DNA from: Pseudomonas psychrophila HA-4
Lineage (GTDB): Bacteria > Pseudomonadota > Gammaproteobacteria > Pseudomonadales > Pseudomonadaceae
Assembly (NCBI RefSeq): GCF_000282975.1
Contig: NZ_ALJC01000018.1
Location: 62,001 to 126,000 of the forward strand
DNA length: 64,000 nucleotides
Direction: 5' to 3'
Shown here: positions 35,787 through 44,242 of the stretch, in pieces
Layout of the letters: each line of letters begins with the position of its first letter
Position numbering within the stretch: the first letter of the stretch is position 1
The notes under the pieces: generated by a model
What the model saw: only the letters and a program-made list of their open reading frames with translations
Told to the model about the DNA's origin: nothing
Databases searched by the model: none
Program-made: the position numbers and the translations under genes

Positions 35787-36065
35787 ATGTTGAAGAAAAC
35801 GTTTGCTGCTGCGATCACTGCTGCTGTGTTGTTGGGCTCTAGCGCCGTCATGGCTCAGCCAAATCTGGATCCCAACTGGGCCTTTTCCAAAGAGCTTATT
35901 CAAGTCCTCAAGGATAAACACGGGTACACCGTGATCAAAAAGATTGAAGCTCAAGACCCTGCCAATGGGATCTGGAAGGCTGAAGGCATCAAATCCGAAA
36001 CGGGTGTTGAATACGAAATTGTGTTCGATTCGGCCGGTAAAGTGATCTCCGAGAAGAAAGATTAA
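35787..36065 (+). CDS. Small periplasmic PepSY-domain protein
   Basis: A 92-residue exported protein. Signal peptide MLKKTFAAAITAAVLLGSSAVMA, then one PepSY-type domain (LIQVLKDKHGYTVIKKIEAQD … VEYEIVFDSAGKVISEKKD). PepSY proteins are small periplasmic inhibitors or modulators of peptidases and sensors. A GGAG ribosome site lies at the right distance from the ATG at 35787. It is monocistronic, ending in a strong shared terminator. Confidence 0.85.
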   Translation: MLKKTFAAAITAAVLLGSSAVMAQPNLDPNWAFSKELIQVLKDKHGYTVIKKIEAQDPANGIWKAEGIKSETGVEYEIVFDSAGKVISEKKD

Positions 36066-36110
36066 GGCTGAGTTTAGTCGTTCTCGGCAAAATCCTCTTT
36101 GAGCGATTAC

Positions 36111-36139
36111 AGCCCGCTCGCACCTTGTGCGAGCGGGCT
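36111..36139. terminator. Strong terminator between PepSY and GNAT genes
   Basis: A 13-base-pair stem AGCCCGCTCGCAC / GTGCGAGCGGGCT with a three-base loop, then TGCTTT. Serves the convergent genes. Confidence 0.85.
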
Positions 36140-36143
36140 TGCT

Positions 36144-36698
36144 TTAGACCGTGCCTCGGTGTTTCAGCCATTGCTCCTGGGTTATCTCCCACAGATCACA
36201 AGAAAATTTCCCGCTGACAAAGCTACCTTCCTGACTGCTGACTAAGCGCATTCCACCACGTTCCGAAATCCGCCGCGAGCCCTCATTGGGCGCTGCTTTT
36301 GGCACGCGCATTAACGCGCGGCCTAGGGTGTGAAACCAGTAGGCGTCTATCACCTCGCATGCCTCGCTCATCAAGCCTTGCCCTTGCCAAGGCGGCGATA
36401 GCCAAAAGCCCCGATTGTTATCGACCTGATCCATCAGGCTGATGCTGCCGATCACGTCTTCAGGGCGGTCCAGCAGTCTGAGGGTCCAGTGCCACTCCTC
36501 GCCACGCGCCATGGCTGGCAGCGCGACATCACGCAAGAAACTGAGCGCTCCGTCTTCAGGGTAAGGCCACGGAACCCGGTCATTCAGGTAGCGGACCACT
36601 TCCCAGTGCGGGAATCGCTGCTGGATGGCACCAGCGTCCGCTAGGCTCAAGGGCAGCAACAATAATCGGGACGTCTGGAGGGTGGGCAGGACGTGCAT
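36144..36698 (-). CDS. RimJ/RimL-type GNAT acetyltransferase
   Basis: A 184-residue GNAT protein of the RimJ/RimL group (LQTSRLLLLPLSLADAGAIQQRF start). The acetyl-CoA site is NNRGFWLSPPWQGQGLMSEACEVIDAYWF (about 90-120), holding the Q-G-Q-G loop, and the end KAAPNEGSRRISERGGMRLVS is typical. Ribosomal N-terminal acetylation is a known family job, but most members have other amine substrates. Substrate unknown. Confidence 0.88.
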   Translation of the reverse strand: MHVLPTLQTSRLLLLPLSLADAGAIQQRFPHWEVVRYLNDRVPWPYPEDGALSFLRDVALPAMARGEEWHWTLRLLDRPEDVIGSISLMDQVDNNRGFWLSPPWQGQGLMSEACEVIDAYWFHTLGRALMRVPKAAPNEGSRRISERGGMRLVSSQEGSFVSGKFSCDLWEITQEQWLKHRGTV

Positions 36699-36754
36699 GG
36701 GATATGGCTCCTTGCCATGGGTTTGCGTCGAGCTTAACCCTCATCAGCGTCCAT

Positions 36755-36778
36755 AAAAAAGCCCTCGCAAGCGAGGGC
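36755..36778 (-). terminator. Terminator of the first DUF2790 gene
   Basis: Stem GCCCTCGC / GCGAGGGC followed on the minus strand by six T, 18 bases after the stop codon. Confidence 0.88.
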
Positions 36779-36795
36779 CATTTGTAATGCCGTGA

Positions 36796-37053
36796 TTAGC
36801 CGTTTGAACAGCCATTACCCATCACGCGGTACTCGAGAATATGACGCTGACCTTGATGGTCTTCGTACGTCATTTGTGCTGGAACCACCTCACACACATT
36901 AGCAATAGGCGACACGCTAATGACGTTGGCAATGTCCAATTCGGTGGCGTAAGTGTAGTGCTCAACGGCGGGTTGTTGTTGTGCAACTTTAAGATCGTCA
37001 GCCACGGCTAGTGTAGACAGACCCATAAGAGCAAGAACAATCAAACGTTTCAT
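36796..37053 (-). CDS. DUF2790 periplasmic protein, copy 1
   Basis: An 85-residue exported protein: signal peptide (MKRLIVLALMGLSTLAVA), a short linker, and the DUF2790 domain (YTYATELDIANVISVSPIAN … YEDHQGQRHILEYRVMGNGC) with two conserved cysteines probably forming a disulphide. The ATG at 37053 was chosen to make the signal peptide start correctly. It is a close paralogue of the gene at 37378 and has a related structured leader, so the unit arose by tandem duplication. Function unknown. Confidence 0.85.
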   Translation of the reverse strand: MKRLIVLALMGLSTLAVADDLKVAQQQPAVEHYTYATELDIANVISVSPIANVCEVVPAQMTYEDHQGQRHILEYRVMGNGCSNG

Positions 37054-37115
37054 TTTCAATAAGACCTTAAACAATCACGACTAACTGACTTCACGTGCCT
37101 AATGGCGGTAGAAGT

Positions 37116-37158
37116 TGCCAGGCAACGGCTGTGTGTGCCTGGCACGAAGTACCGTGCC
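37116..37158 (-). promoter_or_regulatory. Structured leader of DUF2790 copy 1 with overlapping hairpins
   Basis: On the minus strand, hairpin 1 (GGCACG-GTACTT-CGTGCC, 37141-37158) and hairpin 2 (TGCCAGGCA/TGCCTGGCA, 37116-37144) share bases, so only one can form at a time. A third pairing ACTTC/GAAGT lies nearer the start codon. The gene starts 63 bases later. Confidence 0.5.
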
Positions 37159-37283
37159 CTGTATCAATCTTGTGTGTAGGGATGGCTCTATAGTAGGGAT
37201 TTACGGGTGTAGTTAAAGACCCAATACAGACACGCAGTTATTCCAAATGAGTAACAATGCGCTAGCAAATCGAACGCATAAAA

Positions 37284-37303
37284 AACCCCTCTTCTGAGGG
37301 GTT
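37284..37303 (-). terminator. Terminator of the second DUF2790 gene
   Basis: Stem AACCCCTC / GAGGGGTT with TTCT loop, followed by six T on the minus strand, about 75 bases after the stop. Confidence 0.85.
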
Positions 37304-37377
37304 CCTGTTCATTTAAACGCTTTGCACGGCCAACGGTAAGCGCGAGCTTAAGTGAGCATTCTTTTAAGCCGCGGGGT

Positions 37378-37620
37378 CTAGCGTACGCTGCAGCCGTCAC
37401 CCATCACTTGGTATTCAAGTACGTGGCGTTGACCCTGATGATCTTCATAGACCATTGTTGCCGGTACAACGTCGCAGACGTGAGGAACTTCGGACAGACT
37501 GATGACTTTGGCAATGTCCAGTTTTGTTCCGTAAGTGTATTGCTCTGGTGTCGGTGAAGCTTCATTGGCCAGTGCCATGGTTGCGAAACTTGCCAAGCAT
37601 AATGCAATTAAGGTTTTCAT
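37378..37620 (-). CDS. DUF2790 periplasmic protein, copy 2
   Basis: An 80-residue exported protein: signal peptide MKTLIALCLASFATMALA then DUF2790 (YTYGTKLDIAKVISLSEVPH … YEDHQGQRHVLEYQVMGDGC). It shares the VCxVVPAxMxYEDHQGQRH core and both cysteines with copy 1. The ATG at 37620 was chosen. DUF2790 proteins are multi-copy in Pseudomonas genomes; no biochemical function is known to me. Confidence 0.85.
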   Translation of the reverse strand: MKTLIALCLASFATMALANEASPTPEQYTYGTKLDIAKVISLSEVPHVCDVVPATMVYEDHQGQRHVLEYQVMGDGCSVR

Positions 37621-37664
37621 GATGAAGGCCTTTAAAGTAACCAAGCGCTAGCGCTCACTGACTT

Positions 37665-37736
37665 CATTTGCCGATGGGGCGGGGGAAGTTACGAAGCGCA
37701 TTGAATAACCAATGGCTGCGTACGAAGTACCGTACT
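37665..37736 (-). promoter_or_regulatory. Structured leader of DUF2790 copy 2
   Basis: Minus-strand hairpin GTACG-GTACTT-CGTAC (37720-37735) keeps the same six-base loop as copy 1, while a stem pair changes from C-G to T-A. A second hairpin CATTG/CAATG follows, then the shared ACTTC…GAAGTCAGT block. Compensating changes suggest selection for structure. Confidence 0.5.
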
Positions 37737-37922
37737 GCGGTGTCTGTTCTTTCGGTTGATGGCCTGAATTTTACGCCGATTTCTCGAATTAAAAAGCGGT
37801 AATGGCAAAATGCTCTGTTACCGCATGGGTAACAATCTGGCTGTGCGTGGGTTATTTCAAGTGCCGAAAACCTTGGCCTTACTGGCATACTGCCGCCTCT
37901 GATTCAGGAGCCAGTCATCGCA

Positions 37923-39041
37923 ATGAATGTCGAGTCCCCCCTCAGTGCCTGGCAACAGGCCGTCGAACAGCAAGGTTTTGTTCATGATCCCGCCCAGTGG
38001 CGCGCGGTGCAGGCGTTGCAGGAGTGCCATGAGGCCCTGCACAACGGAGCCCGCTCGGTCAAAGGCGTGTATTTGTGGGGGCCGGTGGGGCGCGGCAAAA
38101 CCTGGTTGATGGATCAGTTCTTCCAAAGCGTACGGGTTCCGGCCCGGCGCCAGCATTTTCATCACTTTATGCAATGGGTGCATCAGCGGCTGTTTCAGCT
38201 AACAGGCACCGCAGACCCGCTCAAGGTGCTAGCTAAAGAGTTGGGCAAGGAACTGAAGGTGCTGTGCTTTGACGAGCTGTTCGTCAATGACATTGGTGAC
38301 GCGATCATTCTTGGGCGCTTGTTCCAAGTGATGTTCGACGAAGGCGTGGTGTTGGTGTGCACTTCCAACCAGCCGCCGGAGCAGCTTTACAGCCAGGGCC
38401 ACAACAAAGAGCGCTTTGCCCCCGCAATCAGCGCGATCCTCGCTCACATGCAGGTGGTGTCGGTGGATGGCGCAGAAGACCATCGTTTGCACCCCGGTAT
38501 TGCGCATCAGCGCTATTGGGTGAAAGGCGCGGGACAGCCCAGCGTGATTGGTCAGGTCTTCAAAGACCTGACACGCGGGCAGGAAACGTCAGACGCACCG
38601 ATCGTGGTTGGCCATCGTTCACTGAATGTGGTGCAGGCCAGTGCGGCCGTGTTGTGGTGCAACTTCCACGAGATGTGCGAACAACCGCTGGCGGCCAGCG
38701 AATTTATGGACATGTGTGATCGTTACAAGGTGATTTTGCTTAGTGAAGTGCCTTGCCTAAGTGCTGAGCAGCGCGAGGGCAAGATTGCCCGAGGGACCGA
38801 AGACGGTCCGGTGAAGGTCGAAGCGGGTGATCGTCAATTGCCGCAGTTGTCTAAATATGACGACAGCGTGCGGCGTTTTATCGCGTTGGTCGACGAGTGT
38901 TACGACCGCAAAGTGCCGCTGTGCCTAGAGGCACACGTGCCGATGGATCAGTTGTACACCCAAGGTTATTTGGAATTTGCCTTCCGCCGGACCTTGAGCC
39001 GCCTGCAAGAAATGCAACTGCAGCGTTTTGGTGTGCAATAA
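37923..39041 (+). CDS. zapE: ZapE/AFG1-family cell-division ATPase
   Basis: A 372-residue AAA+-like ATPase. E. coli ZapE binds FtsZ and affects Z-ring stability late in division. Walker A is GPVGRGKTW (about 57-65), Walker B LCFDELFVNDIGDA (about 115-128), sensor-1 VLVCTSNQPP (about 143) and the family CDRYKVILLSEVP stretch (about 263). Cytoplasmic. Located inside the pyoverdine region but with no evident functional link. It is followed by a nine-base inverted repeat and then pvdP. Confidence 0.92.
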   Translation: MNVESPLSAWQQAVEQQGFVHDPAQWRAVQALQECHEALHNGARSVKGVYLWGPVGRGKTWLMDQFFQSVRVPARRQHFHHFMQWVHQRLFQLTGTADPLKVLAKELGKELKVLCFDELFVNDIGDAIILGRLFQVMFDEGVVLVCTSNQPPEQLYSQGHNKERFAPAISAILAHMQVVSVDGAEDHRLHPGIAHQRYWVKGAGQPSVIGQVFKDLTRGQETSDAPIVVGHRSLNVVQASAAVLWCNFHEMCEQPLAASEFMDMCDRYKVILLSEVPCLSAEQREGKIARGTEDGPVKVEAGDRQLPQLSKYDDSVRRFIALVDECYDRKVPLCLEAHVPMDQLYTQGYLEFAFRRTLSRLQEMQLQRFGVQ

Positions 39042-39056
39042 CCCTGCGGCAGCGGG

Positions 39057-39084
39057 TTGAACGATGGGAAAAACTATCGTTCAA
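39057..39084. other. Perfect nine-base inverted repeat after zapE
   Basis: TTGAACGAT (39057-39065) and ATCGTTCAA (39076-39084) with a ten-base centre, 16 bases after the zapE stop. No T run follows. It could be a weak terminator or a protein site for pvdP. Confidence 0.5.
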
Positions 39085-39133
39085 GCAACGCTATCTGCAC
39101 CGTGCGGTATGAATCGCTGCTCCTAGGCCGGGC

Positions 39134-39157
39134 TAAATTTCATCGTTGAGCAAACGT
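39134..39157 (+). promoter_or_regulatory. PvdS iron-starvation box of pvdP
   Basis: TAAAT-N16-CGT, exact in both halves and spacing, 46 bases before the pvdP ATG. Confidence 0.85.
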
Positions 39158-39202
39158 TCTAGCTTGGATAACGCCTGCATTCGGGCTGGGACAGGTAGGG
39201 CA

Positions 39203-40813
39203 ATGACGATTTCTCGACGATGGTTTATCGCGGGCTTAGCGATCACCGGCGTAGCAGCGCCAGCGGCGTATTTTGGGCATCGCGAGTTAACGCGCATAGA
39301 CGAACCGATCACGCCCGGTGAAGCGACTGTCGATCTGGCCGACACCGCAGGGCAGCAGATTGCCGACCAACTGCGCGGGCTATGGAGCATTCGTTTTGAG
39401 GGGCGTGATGCCGGACTTGAAGGGCTGCCCGCCGCGGGGCTTGAAGTGTGGCTGGACATTGCTGCGCGTGGACGCGGAGTACGCGGTTATCTCGACACCG
39501 CGCACGTGCTGAAAAGCGAGCACGCACCGCGTTATCGGGTGCTGGGAGACCTTGTGACGCCTGATCCTGGGTTGATGTACTGGCGGCTTACTGGCCGCGA
39601 TTCGGCTCAGCCCGACTACGAATTCAGTTTTAGTCTCGATGAAGTTTGGGGCGCGTACGGCAACGCTGGCAGCGGCACCCTTAGCGGCCGGGTGCAGCGA
39701 CTGGATCGGCCTTTGGCATTGCCCGAGCAAGACAATCGCTTTGTTGCGCTTAAACGCACCTTCCCCGAGGCCCGCGAACGCATCGGCCTCAACCCGGCGC
39801 TGCTGGCCTGGCTGGTCTCGCCCCAACACCGTCTATTTCATCAGCTCTGGCATGCGTCCCGCGACACTTGGCATGAACTCTCCGAAGACAAGCGCAACGC
39901 TTTGCGCGGCCTCGGCTGGCAACCCGGTCAGCGCGACAAAGAGCGCGATGCCCGTGGCCCGCGTAAAGACCGCAATGGCTCGGGCGTGGACTTCTTTTAT
40001 ATGCATCGGCACATGCTGCTGACTGCGCGCTCCCACCAGCATTTACCTTCGTGGCAAGCGTTCCCCTTGCCGCAGCCCGCGCTTGAACGCGACCGTGCGG
40101 GGTTCGCCCGCTACTTTGACAACCAAGACGGCAGCGCCTTGCCGCCGACCTGGCTGGCGGAAGGGGATGAAACCTATTCCCAATGGCTGAGTGACATCAA
40201 GCAGGCCGAGACCTTTCACAGCAACTTCGAGGTCTGGGAATCGCGTTATCGCGACCCGCGCTATTTGTCGACATTGACCTTGGGCCAGTTTGGTTCCGAG
40301 GTCGAATTGGGCTTACATGACTGGCTACACATGCGCTGGGCTTCGATGCCACGTGACCCGTCAAATGGTGCGCCGGTGCCCATGGCGCGCGATCCGGCAG
40401 ATTTTGCCGGACGTTGGTATGTGGCGGAAAACGACTTTCTCGGCGACCCATTTTCCTCTCACGTAAACCCGGTGTTCTGGCGTTTTCATGGCTGGATCGA
40501 TGATCGCCTAGAGGACTGGTTTAGGGCGCACGAACGCTTTCATCCGGGGGAACTGACACTTCATGAGGTCAACGGTGTGCCGTGGTTTGCACCGGGGCGC
40601 TGGGTGGAAGTCGATGACCCGTGGCTGGGGCCAGAGACACACGGTTGTAGCACCACGCCGGGATTGGCAACGGACAAGACCGTAGAGATGGACCCCGAAA
40701 CGATGAAGCTGGCGTTGCGCATTACCTTTGGCGACGAAAAGAAAATGACCGGCTTGCTGCGCCGAGTGCCACGTCGACCCTGGTATGCGCGCAATTTAGT
40801 GGTTAAAGACTAA
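39203..40813 (+). CDS. pvdP: PvdP-type tyrosinase of pyoverdine chromophore maturation
   Basis: Periplasmic copper tyrosinase that oxidises ferribactin to form the pyoverdine chromophore. The 536-residue protein starts with a Tat signal (MTISRRWFIAGLAITGVAAPAAY; the SRRWF twin-arginine motif is clear). An eight-stranded barrel-like N-domain follows, then a tyrosinase-like domain: FFYMHRHMLLTARSH (about 270) and the copper-B region SSHVNPVFWRFHGWIDDRLEDW (about 425-445). The family length and motifs match PvdP. The ATG at 39203 follows a GGTAGGG site. An exact PvdS box precedes it. In many pseudomonads pvdP is beside pvdMNO, which is absent here. Confidence 0.87.
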   Translation: MTISRRWFIAGLAITGVAAPAAYFGHRELTRIDEPITPGEATVDLADTAGQQIADQLRGLWSIRFEGRDAGLEGLPAAGLEVWLDIAARGRGVRGYLDTAHVLKSEHAPRYRVLGDLVTPDPGLMYWRLTGRDSAQPDYEFSFSLDEVWGAYGNAGSGTLSGRVQRLDRPLALPEQDNRFVALKRTFPEARERIGLNPALLAWLVSPQHRLFHQLWHASRDTWHELSEDKRNALRGLGWQPGQRDKERDARGPRKDRNGSGVDFFYMHRHMLLTARSHQHLPSWQAFPLPQPALERDRAGFARYFDNQDGSALPPTWLAEGDETYSQWLSDIKQAETFHSNFEVWESRYRDPRYLSTLTLGQFGSEVELGLHDWLHMRWASMPRDPSNGAPVPMARDPADFAGRWYVAENDFLGDPFSSHVNPVFWRFHGWIDDRLEDWFRAHERFHPGELTLHEVNGVPWFAPGRWVEVDDPWLGPETHGCSTTPGLATDKTVEMDPETMKLALRITFGDEKKMTGLLRRVPRRPWYARNLVVKD

Positions 40814-40818
40814 AGACG

Positions 40819-40838
40819 CCCTCTCCCGAAGGAGAGGG
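40819..40838. terminator. Terminator between pvdP and opmQ
   Basis: CCCTCTCC-CGAA-GGAGAGGG followed by TTAGGGTAGGGTTTTT; relative of the hairpin at 28993. Confidence 0.75.
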
Positions 40839-40869
40839 TTAGGGTAGGGTTTTTGCCCCAAAGCCTAAA

Positions 40870-42264
40870 TTACATCACCCGCCAGCCCCCACCCAACGCC
40901 TTGTACAACGCAATACTTGCCTGCAACCGCGCCATGCGCAGTTGCACATGTTGATCTTGCGCCTGATACAGCGTGCGCTGCGTCTCCAGCACCGTCAGCA
41001 GCACTTCGGCCCCGGCCTGGTAGCGGCTCTGGGCGATGTCGAAGGCGTGTTGCGCTTGTTTAAGTTCTTCGTCTTGCCATTGCCGTTGCTGGTCCAGACC
41101 GCTGGCGCTGTTAAGGGCTTTTTCGACGTCAGCAAAAGCGCTGATGATGCTTCCTCGGTAGGTTTGTAGCAGTTCTTGCTGGCGCGCCGTGGCTTTGTCG
41201 CGCTCGGCGCTGAGGCGGCCGTTGTTGAAGATCGGTGCCGCCAACCCCGCTGTGAGGTTGTAGAACGGGCTGCGCAATACGTCGCTTAAACGGTCTGCGC
41301 CTGAGCCCAGTGTTGCGCTCAAGGTCAGGTTGGGGAGCATGGCCGCACGGGCCACGGTGATGTCGGCCGAGGCCGCCGCTAGTTTGGCTTCGGCGTTGGC
41401 AATGTCGGGGCGCTGGCTCAGGAGCGCGCTGGGCAGTCCGCTGCCAATGCCCGGCCAGTTCAGTTGGGCGAACGTCGTGTCGCCCAACGTGAGGTTTTGC
41501 ACTGGCTCGCCCAGTAGCACGGCGAGGGTGATGCGCGCTTCCTGGGCCTGTTGCGCAACCAGCGGCAATTGCCGTTGCTGGGCCGCCACCAAGCTTTTTT
41601 GTTGTGCCAACTCTAGGGCCGTGGCAGAACCTGCGTCATAGCGGGTTTGCACCACGTGCAGCACGCGCTGTGCATTGGCCAGATTGAGGCGGGCAATGCG
41701 CAGTTGTTCGTCAAACGCCAAGGTTTGCACGTAACTGGTGGCGACACCGCTGAGCAAGGTCAGCTCAACCGTGGCCTGATCAAATTCGCTGGCCTTGAGG
41801 GTGTGCAACGCACTGTCGCGGGCCGCGGCTTTGCCACCCCAAAAGTCCACCTCGTAGCTGGCCGTCAGATTGGCGTTAAAGTAGTCCACCGCTTTGTTGT
41901 CGTCGGTGGCATCCAGTTGGCTGTAGCCTTTTCCGCGCAGCAGTTTTTCGCGATTAGCGTTGCCGCCAAATTTCACTTCAGGCAGCAATGGAGCACCTGC
42001 GATCACCGCTGTAGCGCGGGCCTGCTGCACCCGGGCGACCGCTGCTGCCAAGTCGTAACTGCCGACTCGCGCCTGCGCTATCAGGCGATCAAGTGGCGGG
42101 CTACCAAAATGGCTCCACCAGTGTTGGCGGCTCAGTTGACTGGCTTGGGCGTGCGGCGATTGCCAGGCCGCAGGCGTCAGCACAGCGTTATCGTCGCGTG
42201 GCGCGGTTTGGCTGCACGCGCCCAGCAACAGGCACGTGGTCAGCACGCTCAAAGACAGCTTCAT
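40870..42264 (-). CDS. opmQ: Outer-membrane efflux lipoprotein OpmQ (PvdRT-OpmQ pump)
   Basis: Outer-membrane channel of a tripartite pump that exports or recycles pyoverdine. The 464-residue TolC/NodT-type lipoprotein has a signal and lipobox (LLLGACSQ; Cys17 from the ATG at 42264) and duplicated helical repeats (VARVQQARATAVIAGAPLLPEVKF, LAAASADITVARAAMLPNLTLSATLGSG). An in-frame GTG at 42279 would overlap the pvdT stop; I prefer the ATG because the lipobox distance is then normal. Last gene of pvdR-pvdT-opmQ. Confidence 0.9.
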   Translation of the reverse strand: MKLSLSVLTTCLLLGACSQTAPRDDNAVLTPAAWQSPHAQASQLSRQHWWSHFGSPPLDRLIAQARVGSYDLAAAVARVQQARATAVIAGAPLLPEVKFGGNANREKLLRGKGYSQLDATDDNKAVDYFNANLTASYEVDFWGGKAAARDSALHTLKASEFDQATVELTLLSGVATSYVQTLAFDEQLRIARLNLANAQRVLHVVQTRYDAGSATALELAQQKSLVAAQQRQLPLVAQQAQEARITLAVLLGEPVQNLTLGDTTFAQLNWPGIGSGLPSALLSQRPDIANAEAKLAAASADITVARAAMLPNLTLSATLGSGADRLSDVLRSPFYNLTAGLAAPIFNNGRLSAERDKATARQQELLQTYRGSIISAFADVEKALNSASGLDQQRQWQDEELKQAQHAFDIAQSRYQAGAEVLLTVLETQRTLYQAQDQHVQLRMARLQASIALYKALGGGWRVM

Positions 42265-42271
42265 CAATAGG

Positions 42272-44242
42272 TTATTCACTGGTAAGGGCCGTGACCGGGT
42301 CGAGCCGGGCAGCTTTGCGGGCCGGCATAAAGCCGAAAATTACGCCAGTCACCAACGCGCAACCAAAGGCGCCGAGGACCGCGACCATCGAGAACGCCAC
42401 TGCCACGTCGCACAGCAGCAGAATGGCGCCGATGACAAAGGCCAAGGTGATACCCGTCACCCCGCCGACCACCGAGAGCATCAGCGCTTCGGTCAAGAAC
42501 TGGCGCAGGATGTCGCGCTGGCGGGCGCCCGTGGCCATGCGAATGCCAATTTCGCGGGTGCGTTCGCGCACAGTCATCAGCATGATGTTCATCACCCCGA
42601 TACCGCCCACCAGCAAGGAGATGGCCGCAATCGAGCCGAGCATCAATGACAGGGTGTTACGGGTCTTGGCTTCGGCCTGGATCATCGCTGCGTTGTTGGT
42701 GATTTCGAAATCGCGGTTGCCGTGATGCAATTTGAGCATGAGCTGTTCGATAGCTTTTTCGGTCTGTTTAACCTTGCTCGCGTCGACGGCGGCAATCACG
42801 ACGTATTCCGGATTGTGCGTGCCGAACAGGCGCACGCTGGCGGCGGAGTAGGGCACCACGATGCGCGTGTCACTGTCCGAATCGCCGGAGCTGGCACCTT
42901 TTTCGGCCAGCACGCCGACGACACGAAAAGGTACGTTCTCCAACAGGATGTATTGGCCAATTGGGTTGGGTACGTCCTTGAGGACTTTATCGCGCACTTT
43001 CTGCCCGATCACCGCCACGGCAGCACCTGCGTCTTCATCGGCCTGGGTGAAGAAGCTGCCTTGCACCACTGGCCAGTTAAAAATCGCTGAGAAATCGATG
43101 CCGTTACCGCCGGTGTACATCGTGTGGTCGACATTGCCGTAGCGCACACCAATTTCGGCGCCATTGATCGGCATGATCATCTTCACCTGTGGCAAGGTCG
43201 ACAGGGCGGCCACGTCATTCAAGGTGATGATGCCCAGCGGCGCTCGTGGCCTGGGTGACATGCCGCTGAGGTAAATGATGTTGGAGCCAAAGGCGCCCAT
43301 CTCAGCCATGACCTGACGTTTGCTGCCTTCGCCGACCGCCAGCATCACCACCACCGATGCCACGCCGATAACGATGCCCAGCAAGGTTAGGGCAGTACGA
43401 AAACGGTTAATCCACATCACCCGCCAGGCCGCGTGCAAGGCGTCCACCAACTCGCCTTTCCAAGCGCCACGGGCTTCGCTGCCTTCTTTTAGACGCTGGC
43501 GCAAGTCAATCGCTTGCAGGGCTTTGGGGTTGTCAGTGGTGGGCGGCGGGGCGCCATTGGCGCTGTCACTGATGACCTCGCCATCGCGCACTTCAATAAT
43601 CCGGTTGGCACGCGCTGCAACCTCGCGGTCATGGGTAATCAGAATCACCACATGGCCCTGGCTCGCCAGTTCATCGAGCAGCGCCATCACTTCGGCACCG
43701 CTGTGGCTGTCGAGCGCGCCCGTGGGTTCGTCAGCGAGGATGATGTGCCCGCCGTTCATCAAGGCGCGGGCAATCGACACCCGTTGTTGCTGGCCACCCG
43801 ACAGTTGATGTGGACGGTTGGCCATGCGATCTGCCAACCCCAAGCGCTTGAGCAGAGCCGCCGCCCGGGCGTGACGTTCGGCTGCTGGCAAGCCTGCGTA
43901 GATGGCCGGCATTTCGACGTTTTCCTGGGCCGAGGCCGAGGGGATCAAATGGTAGCCCTGGAACACAAAGCCGAAGGCTTCGCGGCGTAGCCAGGCCAGT
44001 TCATCAGACCCCAGGTGCGCGACGTCTTCTCCGGCAAACAGGTAGCGGCCCGAGGTCGGGCGGTCGAGACAGCCGAGGATGTTCATCAGGGTCGATTTGC
44101 CCGAGCCCGAGGCCCCGACAATGGCCACGAATTCGCCCGCATGAATCGACAGGCTGACGCCTTTGAGCACGTGAACTTCGGGCGAGTCGATGCCGCCATA
44201 GACCTTGCGAATGTCTTGCAGGTCGATCAGGGGAGTGGCCAT
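42272..44242 (-). CDS. pvdT: MacB-type ABC transporter PvdT
   Basis: Inner-membrane ABC pump of 656 residues. N-terminal ATPase domain (about 1-230): Walker [10 protein letters not shown], signature LSGGQQQR, Walker [16 protein letters not shown]. Then a first membrane helix (about 280), a large periplasmic domain, and three C-terminal helices with an FtsX/MacB layout ([28 protein letters not shown]). Works with PvdR and OpmQ in pyoverdine secretion and recycling. Its ATG follows the pvdR stop directly (TAAATG), indicating coupling. Confidence 0.94.
   Translation of the reverse strand: MATPLIDLQDIRKVYGGIDSPEVHVLKGVSLSIHAGEFVAIVGASGSGKSTLMNILGCLDRPTSGRYLFAGEDVAHLGSDELAWLRREAFGFVFQGYHLIPSASAQENVEMPAIYAGLPAAERHARAAALLKRLGLADRMANRPHQLSGGQQQRVSIARALMNGGHIILADEPTGALDSHSGAEVMALLDELASQGHVVILITHDREVAARANRIIEVRDGEVISDSANGAPPPTTDNPKALQAIDLRQRLKEGSEARGAWKGELVDALHAAWRVMWINRFRTALTLLGIVIGVASVVVMLAVGEGSKRQVMAEMGAFGSNIIYLSGMSPRPRAPLGIITLNDVAALSTLPQVKMIMPINGAEIGVRYGNVDHTMYTGGNGIDFSAIFNWPVVQGSFFTQADEDAGAAVAVIGQKVRDKVLKDVPNPIGQYILLENVPFRVVGVLAEKGASSGDSDSDTRIVVPYSAASVRLFGTHNPEYVVIAAVDASKVKQTEKAIEQLMLKLHHGNRDFEITNNAAMIQAEAKTRNTLSLMLGSIAAISLLVGGIGVMNIMLMTVRERTREIGIRMATGARQRDILRQFLTEALMLSVVGGVTGITLAFVIGAILLLCDVAVAFSMVAVLGAFGCALVTGVIFGFMPARKAARLDPVTALTSE

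Noticed and set aside
37141..37158. Hairpin read as an ordinary terminator
   Set aside because: No T run in either direction, and it is upstream of its gene rather than behind one.
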